From Haliclona indistincta (taxonomy: Eukaryota; Porifera; Demospongiae; Haplosclerida; Chalinidae), in the NCBI GenBank assembly GCA_964017065.1, contig OZ024786.1, positions 6,329,047 to 6,393,046 of the forward strand: a DNA stretch of 64,000 nt, written 5' to 3'. A program made the translations under genes and the position numbers. Of this stretch, positions 1 through 9,994 are shown piece after piece; positions within the stretch are counted from its first letter, which is position 1, and every line of letters begins with the position of its first letter. Below the pieces are notes generated by a model that did not search any database, was not told where the DNA came from, and worked only from the letters and a program-made list of their open reading frames with translations.

Positions 1-496
1 CTCTTTGTAAACTGGTGGCAAGCGTTTCCAAAATCGTACTATGCAATCGTTTTTTTGCCTACCTAGCGTTGTAAATTTCTGAGTTTTAAATAATTAAATT
101 ATAATCACAAAATTTAAACAATCACAAAAAAATCAGTTTTGTACTTCAGATTCCGCTGGGCCGAAGATCAGATCGAGTGGACTGCTAGCAGATTCATTCT
201 CCAAGTCTGGAGAACTGTCCAATCAGTTTACTTGGCTCTGCATAAATATCATAAGGATTATAGAAAGATACAGAGCATGAACAGTGTCTTTACCGTGTTA
301 GTATTCAAACCTTTGAATAATTATTATAGTCACCTACAATTTTAATAGTAACAGTGATTAGTATTGATATCTAATGCAAGGTCCAAGGGAGCACTGTATG
401 TGAACATACTAGATTCTACAATAAAGTAACAATAGTTAGAGACATAAGCAGATTCCTCACCGATTTTAGTCGTCACAATCTTCACTCTGCAATCAT
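1..496. other. No gene recognised
   Basis: AT-rich sequence left of the first retrotransposon. It holds only a short open frame (139-345) with no recognisable motif. I see no repeat or RNA gene here. Confidence 0.5.
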
Positions 497-798
497 AAAT
501 ATTATTTTAGAGCGACGCTTTAAAATTAGTTATTGTGAAAGGGGTGGAGCTTATGTTCTCATGCGTGCGCATGCGCTCAGTGGCACATGTTGGATGCAGA
601 AGATTTTTACTACCGTAGTTTGCAAATCCGTTGTCTCAAGCTCACAACCATAGCACGCTACGCATGCGCATTTGACTGTACAAATCTATTTACATTTCGT
701 CAATGCGCATGCGTTTTGATGGAAAAGCTACTCAAAAAGTGGACAACGGACTTGCAAATTACGGTAGCTGTTGGAAGTGACTTGCTATTTCCCTCCCT
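497..798 (+). repeat. Split repeat A1 of element 1
   Basis: Bases 497-612 plus 767-798 match the internal copy A2 at 6983-7130 over 148 bp without a difference I can see. The 154 bp between them are a later MITE insertion with its TA duplication, absent from A2. The repeat should hold the start of the element transcript. Confidence 0.85.
613..764. mobile_element. 152-bp MITE with TA duplication inside A1
   Basis: The terminal inverted repeats are 613-635 and 742-764. They begin CCGTAGTTTGCAA, are 23 bp long and match at 21 positions. The element is followed by TA at 765-766, duplicating the TA at 611-612. The copy of the same site in A2 (near 7098-7099) lacks the 154 bp, which is a natural empty site. 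TA targets point to the Tc1/mariner group, and there is no coding capacity. Confidence 0.85.
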
Positions 799-860
799 GG
801 CTCCATCGCTGTTCACCGTGTCTTGCTCCCTTGTTATTGCTTACCAACACATTGACGATC

Positions 861-1217
861 ATGCCTCGTGGACGACAGGGTCGTGTGAGACGCTCGGGAA
901 GGTCGTCCACGGTTGCCAACACTCTTGCCGCTGCTGGTAGCGGAGTTCCCGCGACTGCCAACGCTCGTGGACGAGGCCGCGGAGCTGACCGAGGCCGGGG
1001 AACTGACCGAGGCCGTGGGGCTGGTCGAGGTCATGCTGGCGTTGTCACTTTACCTCAGCCATCAACATCATCTACCTCCCCGGAGTCGGATCAGGATTCC
1101 GAGGACGTAGAGACAGACTCAGAGTATCCCTAGGGCTGGTACGGGAGGCAGTCCAGCAAGTCCTCGCAGAGTCCGGGCACGTCGCTGGCTCCACCTCTAA
1201 CAGCCCATCCTCTTCAG
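861..1217 (+). CDS. Gag exon 1, element 1 (RGR-rich N-terminus)
   Basis: The frame starts at ATG 861 with MPRGRQGR and runs through an Arg/Gly-rich stretch (RGRGRGADRGRG) suited to nucleic-acid binding, then an acidic Ser-rich segment. It meets TAG at 1131-1133. One base out of frame the conserved continuation LVREAVQQVLAESG follows up to 1217, so this copy has a single-base frame break near 1131. The exon ends in phase 1 at TCTTCAG, followed by GTACAT. Elements 2 and 3 have a first exon ending at the same codon and phase. Confidence 0.7.
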
Positions 1218-2141
1218 GTACATCTTAATAGCATATTATCTACGGTTTTACTCTGTGTACATGCATGGTTTGTTAAATTTACTAATCACATTCTAGTGCC
1301 GTAACGCATTGTGTTCATTTGGGATGTGTTTCCGACTGGTTGGGTTATGTCATGATTTGTGATTGTTGCAATTGTTTTTAAGATCTGAACTCTCTGGTAC
1401 GTACACTCCCTAGTCACTGGGGATATGATGTCGATTATGGTTATTGTTGTCGTATTGCGTAGGCAGTAATTGGCTGTTAGGCTTACGCCTACCTGTCTGT
1501 TTTTTGGCGATCGTCGTTGCTATTGGGTTATGTATTAAGACACGTAGTGTTTCCCGCGTATGCTTGTTTTCGATCAGACTGGTCCCATTGAAGGGATTCC
1601 TGCTGATCGTCTTTCCGCGATAGTTACATGCTGGCATCCAAGTTGGATGCCGCATGGTGGGCTTCAAGCATATCGGCACTTTGCTGAGATATACATTCTC
1701 TGCAAGTGTTGGGATAAGGCGTCAATTGTTTTTGTCACCTTGTGCAAGAAGAATGTTTCTTTCTGGTAGGTGGTTGCTTATGCGTCACCGTGGTTGTAGA
1801 CATTCTCTATTCCAGCAATTACCCTTGCTACTGGTTGGCAGGTAGTCGATGTTTATTATTGTTATTAGCCAAACGACGTATTGACCTTCGCATAGAGATG
1901 TCTGCTTATCGATCGCCATGGTATACAGTCATTACCTATAAGAACCCAACCATTACGAGCAACAAATGCAACCTCCGGACATATCACAGGATCTCTGACG
2001 TATATAGTCCGGTGACATCACCTTTGTATGCCTGTTTTATGGGAATGTACGCACATGTGTATGATCTGGCTGGATTGAAGTGGCTCTGATTTATTGCACG
2101 TGATGATCTGCTGTTATCGTTTCTTTGCTATATTCGCACAG
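1218..2141 (+). other. Intron 1 of element 1 (Gag)
   Basis: 924 bp between donor GTACAT at 1218 and acceptor TTCGCACAG ending at 2141. The split codon is GGT (Gly) in phase 1. Short open frames inside (1560-2089) show no motif and I read them as non-coding. The matching intron in element 3 is 258 bp (51455-51712) with the same phase. Confidence 0.65.
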
Positions 2142-3080
2142 GTGCTGTTCTCCCGCTAGGCACTCGGCCTCCTGCGTCAGCAATTACATCTGTCGCAACA
2201 ACTGTTCCAGTCAATTCATCCGTTTCCAATGCTTCAGGATTCCAGACTACCGTAACATCGGTTACCAGCACTCAGACACATCCCACTGTTAGCCGTGGTA
2301 CTATCCTCTCGGCAGCACTCCAACCAATTTCAGGTCGTCTGACACGACGTATTCTAGCCGGGGAGTTTGTCGAAATGCGAGATCTTTTGATCGACAACAT
2401 GGCTCTGTACGACCAGCTGGAGTCTCTTCACGGTCAAGTGATGATCGGTGCCACACCTGGAATGCTGCGCACAAGACTTCGTGAAGTGCCATCCTTAATT
2501 TCCTGGGTGTACTGCTTCCTGGCGTATGTCACGGTACGGGCCACTGATCCAGCAACATGCGACATGCTTACTTATTGTCGTCTCATCATCAGAGAGGCGC
2601 TACGTCATGGGGGTCGTGGGTGGCAGGACTATGACCGTACCTTTCGCTCACAGGCAGCGATTGATCAATCAATGCGGTGGAATGTTATTTCGCCTGAGCT
2701 GCAGGCATGCACGATTCTGGGACAACGGTCTGCTGGGGGTATGTACTGTTCTTTATGCACTGGGGTCGATCATTCTGTCTCCCAGTGCGCTCTCAGTGTA
2801 CTGCAGCAGCCACTGATGATGCAGCCACCCGTGAACACTAGGAGGCCTCCCAGTTCAGGTGATCGACGTGCATTCAGCCGTCCAATCCCCATCTGCTCCT
2901 CATGGAATTCTGGCCGTTGTATTTATCCAGGAACTTGTTCATTCAGACATATATGTGCTACATTTAGGCAGCAACACAAGGCACGGGATTGCGACGACAC
3001 ACCATCAGGCTCACCATATAGGCGCAACCCTAGGGAGAACAGAGCTAATCAGCCTTCCGGCACATCTCGATCTGGAGACG
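2142..3080 (+). CDS. Gag exon 2, element 1 (zinc-finger Gag)
   Basis: The frame is open from the acceptor, well before the first ATG at 2375. A Ser/Thr-rich lead passes into a helical capsid-like block (about 2330-2660; MRDLLIDNMALYDQLES, then LRHGGRGWQDYDRTFR). Next comes a zinc knuckle, C-SL-C-TGVD-H-SVSQ-C (CX2CX4HX4C), then a CCCH finger with spacing CX7CX5CX3H around SSWNSGR and IYPGT. A third knuckle is damaged: it reads CATF where element 3 has CATC. It likely binds element RNA in the particle. Unspliced, the frame stops at 3097. A donor GTCAGA at 3081 leaves phase 1 and would join it to the reverse transcriptase exon. Confidence 0.75.
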
Positions 3081-3538
3081 GTCAGAAACAAACATGATTG
3101 TTAAAGGAATTCACTGCTTATCTCAGTTCCTTAGCTGACAACCGAGCTATCATAATTGTTTATCCAGTATCATTATTAATTGACCAGGTGTTTCTGCCTT
3201 TATTATCTCACTTCATACCATCTTTTGTTGTTACGTATGACCCTGTTTCGGGCTGTTTACTTGTCGTGTTAATCAATGTGTTTGGGTTGACAGTTGAGCG
3301 AAGAATAACGTTAAGGTGCGTGCATGGTAGCACTATGATTTGCATCAGTAGTAGAACTGCATGAGGCTGGTACCTGCGAACCTGGCGCTGCTTTAGGAAC
3401 GGTACAATTTGGGCGAGGTATTTGTAGCGATGTAGTGTGGGATCACCATTGGACATAAGCTGTAGAGATTCACAGCCATTAACTTACCATGGTTTCCTCT
3501 GCACATGAATGCACCATTCTCTATTCTCTCCCACACAG
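3081..3538 (+). other. Intron 2 of element 1 (Gag to RT)
   Basis: 458 bp between donor GAGACG/GTCAGA and a strong pyrimidine-rich acceptor CTCTCCCACACAG ending at 3538. Splicing joins phase 1 to phase 1 (GAA, Glu) and would place Gag in frame with the reverse transcriptase. Element 3 has the same arrangement (53300-53598) and element 2 keeps the acceptor (35999-36000). Inference from splice consensus and phase. Confidence 0.55.
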
Positions 3539-5322
3539 AAGGCCCGAAGGAGCTGCCAGGCAATTGGTCTCGGCAGTTGATGGGGATCACTGCGGGACGG
3601 TATCGCTATTTACAGGATCTCCTCCATCTCGAGTCTTCATCATGTGGTTCAATACCACACTTGTGGTCACGTGGTCCCACTCCTCTCTCGGTGCAGGCAT
3701 TTGCTCGCCATTTACAGTCTCATCCAGACCAGCAGTTCTCAGCGTTCATACTAAGAGGGCTGTCTTATGGGTTCCGGGTGGGCTACTCTTCCAGTAGGGG
3801 CGCGCTCCGGTCACGCGGCGTCAACCATCCATCTTCCTTAGCTAATCAGGCGGTGGTGGGCTCCTACATTGCTGATGAAGTGAAAGTGGGGCGCCTAGTC
3901 GGCCCAATACTGTACTCTTTCCGAGGGTTTGTCCATACAAGCCCCATCGGGCTCGTGCCAAAGGGCCATGCGTCAGGGAAATGGCGCATGATAGTTGATC
4001 TCTCTTCTCCGAGGGCTGCCAGCGTCAACAGTGGCATTGATGAGGCCTTATGCTCCCTTCGTTACGCTTCTCTGGACAATGCTATTGAGCTGATTCGTCA
4101 TTTAGGTCCAGGTACGGAGCTACTAAAGATGGATCTTAAGGATGCATATCGTGTGGTTCCGGTTCACCCTGACGACTACCATCTCTTGGGGATTACTTGG
4201 AACGGGCACACATATGTTGATCGTTCACTCCCATTTGGCTTGAGGTCGGCTCCAAAGTTGTTTACCGCAGTTGCCGATGCCATGGCATGGGCCCTCCATT
4301 TTAGTGGGATACAATATTTATTGCATTACCTAGATGATTTTCTCTTTATTGGCCATCCATATTCTGGAGAAGCAGCACAGGCACAGAGTATTGCCACTTC
4401 GGTATTTCAAGAGCTCGGAGTACCGGTTGCAGAACATAAGACGGAAGGTCCAGCAGCTCAAGTGATCTTCCTCGGCTTCCAAATCAATACACTCACAGGT
4501 CAGCTCAGTCTACCTCGGGATAAGCTGATGCGTCTTAAAGCCTTAGTCCGGGAGTGGTGTGGCCGGACAAGCTGCACAAGAAGGGAACTGGAATCGCTTC
4601 TTGGTCATCTGTCTCATGCAGCAACAGCTGTGCGCCCTGGACGGCTGTACCTTCGTCAAATGTTTGCCTTACTTCCTACTGCTTCACGACCATTCTTTTT
4701 TGTGCGGCTTAAGGCTCCAGTACGAGCCGACCTGGCATGGTGGTTATTCTTCTTAGAGAAGTGGAATGGGGTCTCCATCTACACGAAGAGGCCGGTTTCA
4801 GTTAATGTCTACTCTGACGCTTCGGGGTCGTTTGGCTGCGGAGCCTTTGTTTCTAATGGTGCCTGGTTCAGCGTGCGATGGCCTCATTGGTGGCAATCAG
4901 TTGATATTTCGGCTAAGGAACTCCTACCAGTTGTACTCGCGGCAGCATGCTGGGGCCATATATGGTCTGGTCACCACATTCGGTTTAATGTAGACAACAT
5001 AGCAGTGGTAAAGGTGGTTAATCGCTTAAATGCTGACTCCCCTCATCTATGCCAGCTGTTGCGCTGCCTTCAGTTTTACTCAGTGTATTACAAGTTCACC
5101 TTTTCCACGGAACACATCCCAGGCACGAATAATACTGCTGCCGATGCACTGTCACGTGGTAACATATCTCTCTTCCGTTCTCTGTTCCCTCAGGTACCCC
5201 AGTATCTCATCCCTCCTCCCCTCCTCAACGTCATGCTGGCGCAGATGCCGGACTGGAGCTCCGCCTCTTGGATGATACAGTTCAAAGCCTCTTTACGGCC
5301 GGCCTCTCACCCAATACCATGA
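3539..5322 (+). CDS. Reverse transcriptase and RNase H, element 1
   Basis: An intact frame (also open from ATG 3505). The RT domain shows the fingers motif LVPKGHASGKWRMIVDLSSP, LKMDLKDAYRVVPVHPDD with the first catalytic Asp, LPFGLRSAPKLF, and the catalytic box HYLDDFLF (YLDD instead of YADD). The RNase H domain follows with YSDASGSFGCGAF, the Glu of KELLPVVLA, the Asp of FNVDN and NNTAADALSR, giving a D-E-D-D set. There is no protease, integrase or methyltransferase domain, which fits Ngaro rather than DIRS1. It copies element RNA in a cytoplasmic particle. The last 55 bp overlap the recombinase gene in another frame. Confidence 0.9.
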
Positions 5323-6230
5323 GAACCTACCGGTCAGCTCTGTCTCGTTTTTTAGCTTTTTGTCGTAAGTCCGGCCTCACACCATTCCCGCTAACACAAG
5401 TAAACCTCTGTCGTTTTGTAGCTCATCTCTATAATGTACATCTTGCTCCGAGTTCTGTCAGGCTTTATTTGAGTGCACTACGTTTTTTCCAGATTAACCT
5501 CTCAGGTGTGGACCCGTCACTTCCAGACATGGCGCGATTGCATTACACAGTGCGTGGTCTTTGCCGACTGCAGACGGCAGGCGACCACCCTACCCGTCTA
5601 CCTATTACGCTGGACATACTAGAGACACTATTTCGTGTTTGGTCTGTGGAGTCACCGACGTATGAGCGGATCATGCTTTGGGCAGCGTGCTCATTGGGAT
5701 TTTTTGCTTTTCTGCGTGCGGGCGAGTTTACCTTGACATCCGGCAGCTCTCACCAGACGGTGTTATCTCCGTCCGATGTTCAAGTGGATAGCACTAATAA
5801 CCCCAAATATCTGACAGTGACCTTACGTAGGAGCAAAACTGACGCTTTCGGTCATGGTTGCACACTGTACATTGGAAAAACCGACTCAAGATCATGCCCA
5901 GTTACGGCGATTCTCGCATATCTCTCTCTTCGCTCCTCTGCTGCCGGCCCCTTGTTCATTCATGAGAACGGCACTCCCCTTCTTCGGTCCGAACTGGTCT
6001 CGGCGGTCCGATCAGCCCTCTCATCCACGGGATTAGATGTGTCACGATTTACCGGTCACAGTTTCCGGATTGGTGCGGCCACGTCTGCGGCATTAGCCGG
6101 ATTTCCCGACTCACTAATTCAAACTTTAGGTCGCTGGAAGTCGTCCTCATTTCTACGATATATACGAACACCGCCCCAAACATTGCTAGGGATTTCCCAA
6201 CGGATCATGTCGGGTATCCAGTCTCCATGA
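5268..6230 (+). CDS. Tyrosine recombinase, element 1
   Basis: Intact 320-codon frame, close to the usual length of DIRS-order recombinases. The N-terminal core-binding region is LSPNTMRTYRSALSRFLAFC. In the catalytic domain the first Arg is in FAFLRAGEFT, the HxxR pair is GHSFRIGAATSAA and the nucleophile Tyr is in FLRYIRTP. The R-H-R-Y set is complete. It should integrate a circular cDNA without making a target duplication. It overlaps the RNase H end by 55 bp, in the -1 frame relative to it, so expression may need reinitiation or frameshifting. Confidence 0.92.
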   Translation: MDDTVQSLFTAGLSPNTMRTYRSALSRFLAFCRKSGLTPFPLTQVNLCRFVAHLYNVHLAPSSVRLYLSALRFFQINLSGVDPSLPDMARLHYTVRGLCRLQTAGDHPTRLPITLDILETLFRVWSVESPTYERIMLWAACSLGFFAFLRAGEFTLTSGSSHQTVLSPSDVQVDSTNNPKYLTVTLRRSKTDAFGHGCTLYIGKTDSRSCPVTAILAYLSLRSSAAGPLFIHENGTPLLRSELVSAVRSALSSTGLDVSRFTGHSFRIGAATSAALAGFPDSLIQTLGRWKSSSFLRYIRTPPQTLLGISQRIMSGIQSP

Positions 6231-6430
6231 CCCCAACCTATTTCTGCCAGATGGATGGATTTTGTACTTTGTGCGTAATTGTATGTTGTTTTCGTGCTTG
6301 GAGACACTCTGTTATAGGTCACTATGATTGAATACGACGTTATTATGATTGTTGTAAAGCATTACTATTTGTCTTTATCATAATAGGTTGTGTTTATGAA
6401 TTCCTGTCGTCAGTTTATAGTACATGTAGT

Positions 6431-6495
6431 CAAAATAAAATAAATAATAATAATAATAATTACTAGTTATAAATAATAATAATAATAATAATCAA
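6431..6495. repeat. (AAT)n microsatellite
   Basis: Imperfect runs of TAA/AAT follow the recombinase gene and end before the hairpin that opens repeat B. Confidence 0.85.
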
Positions 6496-6510
6496 ATTAA
6501 CGAGTTGGTT

Positions 6511-6566
6511 GGGAGTGTATAGTGCTGCGCACTATTGGAGGGTGTCTCAAAGACCCATACACTCCC
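6511..6566 (+). promoter_or_regulatory. Predicted three-way junction at the B1 boundary, element 1
   Basis: The outer stem is GGGAGTGTAT (6511-6520) with ATACACTCCC (6557-6566). The second stem is AGTGC-TGC-GCACT (6521-6533). The third is GGGTGTCTCAAAGACCC (6540-6556). Repeat B1 begins at 6537, between the second and third stems. The same fold with different bases occurs in element 2 and in the relic at 45037-45092. Confidence 0.6.
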
Positions 6567-6985
6567 ATCCTCAGCGTCCAGCGAGTTGCACCTCGCGTGG
6601 CACCGAAGTTGGCGAGGGCCGGGACCTGGCAGCTTGGAGTCTGAGTATTAGCAGCGCAAGTAGGTGCATGGTGCTAGCAAATCTGATGAGCAGACCATCA
6701 GACTGGTTGTGGTTGATTTGTGCCTTGCACCACTGCACCCTCTGACTACGCTGATCGACTGTTGGTCACAGCGTTGCATGGGGTATGCCCCCACCGTTGG
6801 TGAGGATAATGACGTGCTATTAGCGCAAAAAGTCCCGGCCCTCACAGCAGCTGCTATATGTATGTGTGGTATCAGCATATTCCGAGGGGGTGGCCCATGA
6901 GTGACTACCAATCTATCTCCCCTCCTCATTGCGTGGGTTTCGGGAGAAGTTGGGTTGGTGATTCACCACCCTGATGAACATTAAA
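6537..6985 (+). repeat. Split repeat B1 of element 1
   Basis: 449 bp repeated at 7469-7917 with no difference I can see. The 78- and 93-codon open frames inside are identical in both copies and have no domain, so I do not call them genes. The last three bases are also the first three of A2. Confidence 0.9.
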
Positions 6986-7130
6986 TATTATTTTAGAGCG
7001 ACGCTTTAAAATTAGTTATTGTGAAAGGGGTGGAGCTTATGTTCTCATGCGTGCGCATGCGCTCAGTGGCACATGTTGGATGCAGAAGATTTTTACTAGC
7101 TGTTGGAAGTGACTTGCTATTTCCCTCCCT
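6983..7130 (+). repeat. Split repeat A2 of element 1
   Basis: Internal copy of repeat A, without the MITE found in A1. It matches 497-612 joined to 767-798. Confidence 0.9.
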
Positions 7131-7468
7131 CCCTCCCTCTCTGGATTATGTAGTCGTGAAGGATCCTCACTAAGGTTAGTCTAGGTCTATGGTGAGACTT
7201 CAATGAGCATTATTATTTGTATGGCATTGTTAGAATTAATGCGTGTGTTGTGTGTATTGTGTTCGTGAGTGTGTGTAAGTATACGTGTGTTTGTGTCTGT
7301 GTGTGTTTGTATGTGTGTAAGTGTCTGTGCGTGTGTGTCCGTTTAGATGTTATATGTCAATTCCGCTCACTTGTTGAGCGTGATACACTTATGGGCCAGT
7401 CTTTGTTCTGACAAGCCCCCTCGAGGCATTGGTGTTGGTTTTGTGTCATTGTGACTACTATGCAATAG
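7131..7468 (+). other. A2-B2 spacer of element 1 with conserved hairpin
   Basis: Unique sequence between A2 and B2, including a GT-rich tract (about 7262-7340). Near the end lies CGCTC-(7 nt)-GAGCG (7364-7380), then TGATAC and GGGCCA. The same order occurs in the element 2 spacer (39385-39416) although the surrounding sequence differs. Confidence 0.6.
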
Positions 7469-7917
7469 GGAGGGTGTCTCAAAGACCCATACACTCCCAT
7501 CCTCAGCGTCCAGCGAGTTGCACCTCGCGTGGCACCGAAGTTGGCGAGGGCCGGGACCTGGCAGCTTGGAGTCTGAGTATTAGCAGCGCAAGTAGGTGCA
7601 TGGTGCTAGCAAATCTGATGAGCAGACCATCAGACTGGTTGTGGTTGATTTGTGCCTTGCACCACTGCACCCTCTGACTACGCTGATCGACTGTTGGTCA
7701 CAGCGTTGCATGGGGTATGCCCCCACCGTTGGTGAGGATAATGACGTGCTATTAGCGCAAAAAGTCCCGGCCCTCACAGCAGCTGCTATATGTATGTGTG
7801 GTATCAGCATATTCCGAGGGGGTGGCCCATGAGTGACTACCAATCTATCTCCCCTCCTCATTGCGTGGGTTTCGGGAGAAGTTGGGTTGGTGATTCACCA
7901 CCCTGATGAACATTAAA
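7469..7917 (+). repeat. Split repeat B2, 3' end of element 1
   Basis: Second copy of repeat B, apparently identical to 6537-6985. It ends in TTAAA, like the B1/A2 junction, and marks the 3' border of the element. Confidence 0.9.
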
Positions 7918-8675
7918 GATACTTTACATATGAGATACCGACAGTAACTCACCTGAGAATTGAGGCAAGATAATAACTCAGTCACATAAGTCAAGTCAGT
8001 GTGAGTAGGTACCTGCATGACAAGCAGTTAGTACACTATTCACCTGAAATATATTATGAAGACAAGTAAGAGACAGAGAACCAACAAGTTTAAAACGTAC
8101 ATAACGTTTGATGACGTAGGCAGGTAGTTTACTAACTCAGCTCATGATTCGATCTGTAATAAACATAGGGACGAGTGAATACGAATAACAATACCACCCA
8201 AAATACGTATCCAATAGAAAATTTGAACTAAGGACCACCGTGGTCAATACTCATGAGCTGATCCTCCATTCGATCGATTTAGCGGGTATATTCTGCTGTC
8301 TCAGTGTCTGTTCTGAGCTAAGGAGACAATGATTTCAGCCTAGCCTGCCAAAACCGAACACACATGCACGGTGGTACGCATGCGTTAGAAGGCGTGGTTA
8401 GCTAACTAAGAACCACGCCCACAGCTACCAAAGTTGGTGGTTCGATCCTCTGTACATTCTGTATTCCAGAGGAGGCTATAAGCTTAGTCTGCATTGCAAA
8501 TGTGAGTTTACCAATAATTATGCCATGTCATTATAATGAACAAGTGATATTGTTCCTCATTGTTCCTCAGAGTGTGCAGCAGCTGTACTGTGATTATCTG
8601 AAACAAAATAACTTGATATGATGACATCAGCCTACACACATTGTTCCTTTTTCTGGAGAAATACTAATACTTTAC
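7918..8675. other. No gene recognised
   Basis: Unique AT-rich sequence. A GGTTCGATCC stretch near 8432-8441 looks like a tRNA B box but no cloverleaf can be drawn around it. Confidence 0.5.
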
Positions 8676-9776
8676 TTGCACAGTCAAAATGTTAGAATCA
8701 ATGCCACCGTCGTTGGCAGTCGATACAAATCGTCGGTTGTGCTCGCATCTAAATCCTCAGGCGATGTTTGTCTTGCAAATGTGCTGTACTTTGCCCAAGT
8801 GTTCTGTAAAGTTGCTGACGGCAAAGTAGCTGAGTGGGTGGCAGCAGTTAAGTGGTACGAAACACATCAATGCCGAGTGTGGTTTGGATATCCTATAGAA
8901 GTTTGGGGCTCAATGCAAGAACCTGGATATTCGCTAATTCCTTTGACTGCTATTAAGTCTAGAGTTATTCACAAGAAGATGTTGGTAAACTTTGGCCGCA
9001 TAATTGACGTACACTCTGTTGTAGTAGCTGTACCATTAGAAAATAACAGTTTATTCTAACAATGTTGTTTATACATTGAACACTTTTTTTCTCATTATCA
9101 TTGTACTCACCTCATGCAGTGCTTCATGATCATTTACGTTAATTCACCTTTCAGTAAAAATTGTGGTTGTTTGTCTCACCTTTTAAGGATAAAAAACAGG
9201 TTAACAATAGTCTAGAACATCAGAGGTTATATTTAGCTCGCCGCAGTTTCAGGAGGGAACTACTATAAATAGACACTTGCAATTGTATTACACAGAATAA
9301 TCACCTATTAGTGTAAACGCATTGTGAAACTGGAGTTCAAAAGTTCAAAGTTTAATACACGCGCGCGTGCAGGAATGCAATTTTAGCTTGCCTAGCTAGG
9401 AAACTGGATATTGCTTCTGTGCAAGTTTGTACACTACTTGTCCTAGGTGTACGAATATGTATACTACTTAATTACAGTGTGCAAGCACTTTACAGACTTG
9501 GAAACGTACTACACGCAAACTGCTTGAAAACTACAAGTGTAGCGAGTTTGGAAATTCTTGGAAACGGCTATCGTTCTTGCAGTGACACCAATGGAAAGCC
9601 ACTGATGACTTTCAAGACATTGAACGAAGAGACCAGCTGCATAACTATGATGCATATCCAACATATTTGTCACCAGAGGAACTGACAGAGTTGCAACCTC
9701 CTGCTGAAGAGATTGTGCTACAAACAGCAGGTGATGATGACGAGGACAATGAACATTTTCCATTTGATAATGAGTG
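8676..9776 (+). CDS. Unrecognised gene or transposon fragment, two coding segments
   Basis: The first segment (8676-9059) follows a good acceptor (TTACTTGCACAG) and encodes about 125 residues ending at TAA: a beta-rich stretch with WVAAVKWYETHQCRVWFGYP and LIPLTAIKSRVIHKKMLVNFGR. This resembles C-terminal segments of some large transposon proteins, but I cannot name the family. A second open stretch (about 9584-9776) encodes an acidic tail, LHNYDAYPTYLSPEELTELQ to EDNEHFPFDNE, then TGA. The frames do not join directly. Codon use looks coding but the exon joins are unsupported. Confidence 0.35.
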
Positions 9777-9994
9777 ACTCTAATTATCAGTACATGGCTA
9801 TGTTGTATAATATTATTGTGCCAGTGATTATCAGTAATCAGCATTGAATTAAACAAGGACAATACGAGAACCAAAATTAACACAAAATGAATACTGATTA
9901 ACAAAAGTACCTATAGCTCAAATAAGCAGTCAAGAGACTTGGGTTTGCAGTTATGTACGTTGTGATTCTCCTCTTGTTTACAATTACTTTCAGA

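Larger units (their letters stand above)
497..7917 (+). mobile_element. Ngaro-like tyrosine-recombinase retrotransposon, element 1
   Basis: Seen: a 148-bp repeat A at 497-798 (split by a later MITE) and again at 6983-7130, and a 449-bp repeat B at 6537-6985 and 7469-7917. Gag, reverse transcriptase/RNase H and tyrosine recombinase frames lie between A1 and B1. B1 and A2 overlap by three A residues, and the same bases end B2. No target duplication is visible, as expected for recombinase-mediated insertion. Known: Ngaro elements of the DIRS order carry split direct repeats A1-ORFs-B1-A2-B2 and a recombinase in place of an integrase. The two B copies look identical and the A copies match once the MITE is removed, so the insertion is young. 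The only coding lesion I see is a frame break in the first Gag exon near 1131. Confidence 0.88.

Noticed and set aside
6664..6900. Identical 78- and 93-codon frames in both B repeats
   Set aside because: Conserved only because the repeats are identical DNA. The matching region in element 2 and in the relic does not keep these frames.
7262..7340. Cysteine/valine-rich 64-codon frame
   Set aside because: Produced by the GT-rich tract, not a gene.
8395..8445. tRNA-like sequence with GGTTCGATCC
   Set aside because: Only a B-box-like stretch. No acceptor stem, anticodon arm or A box can be drawn. Similar isolated B boxes near 23625 and 47734 were rejected for the same reason.
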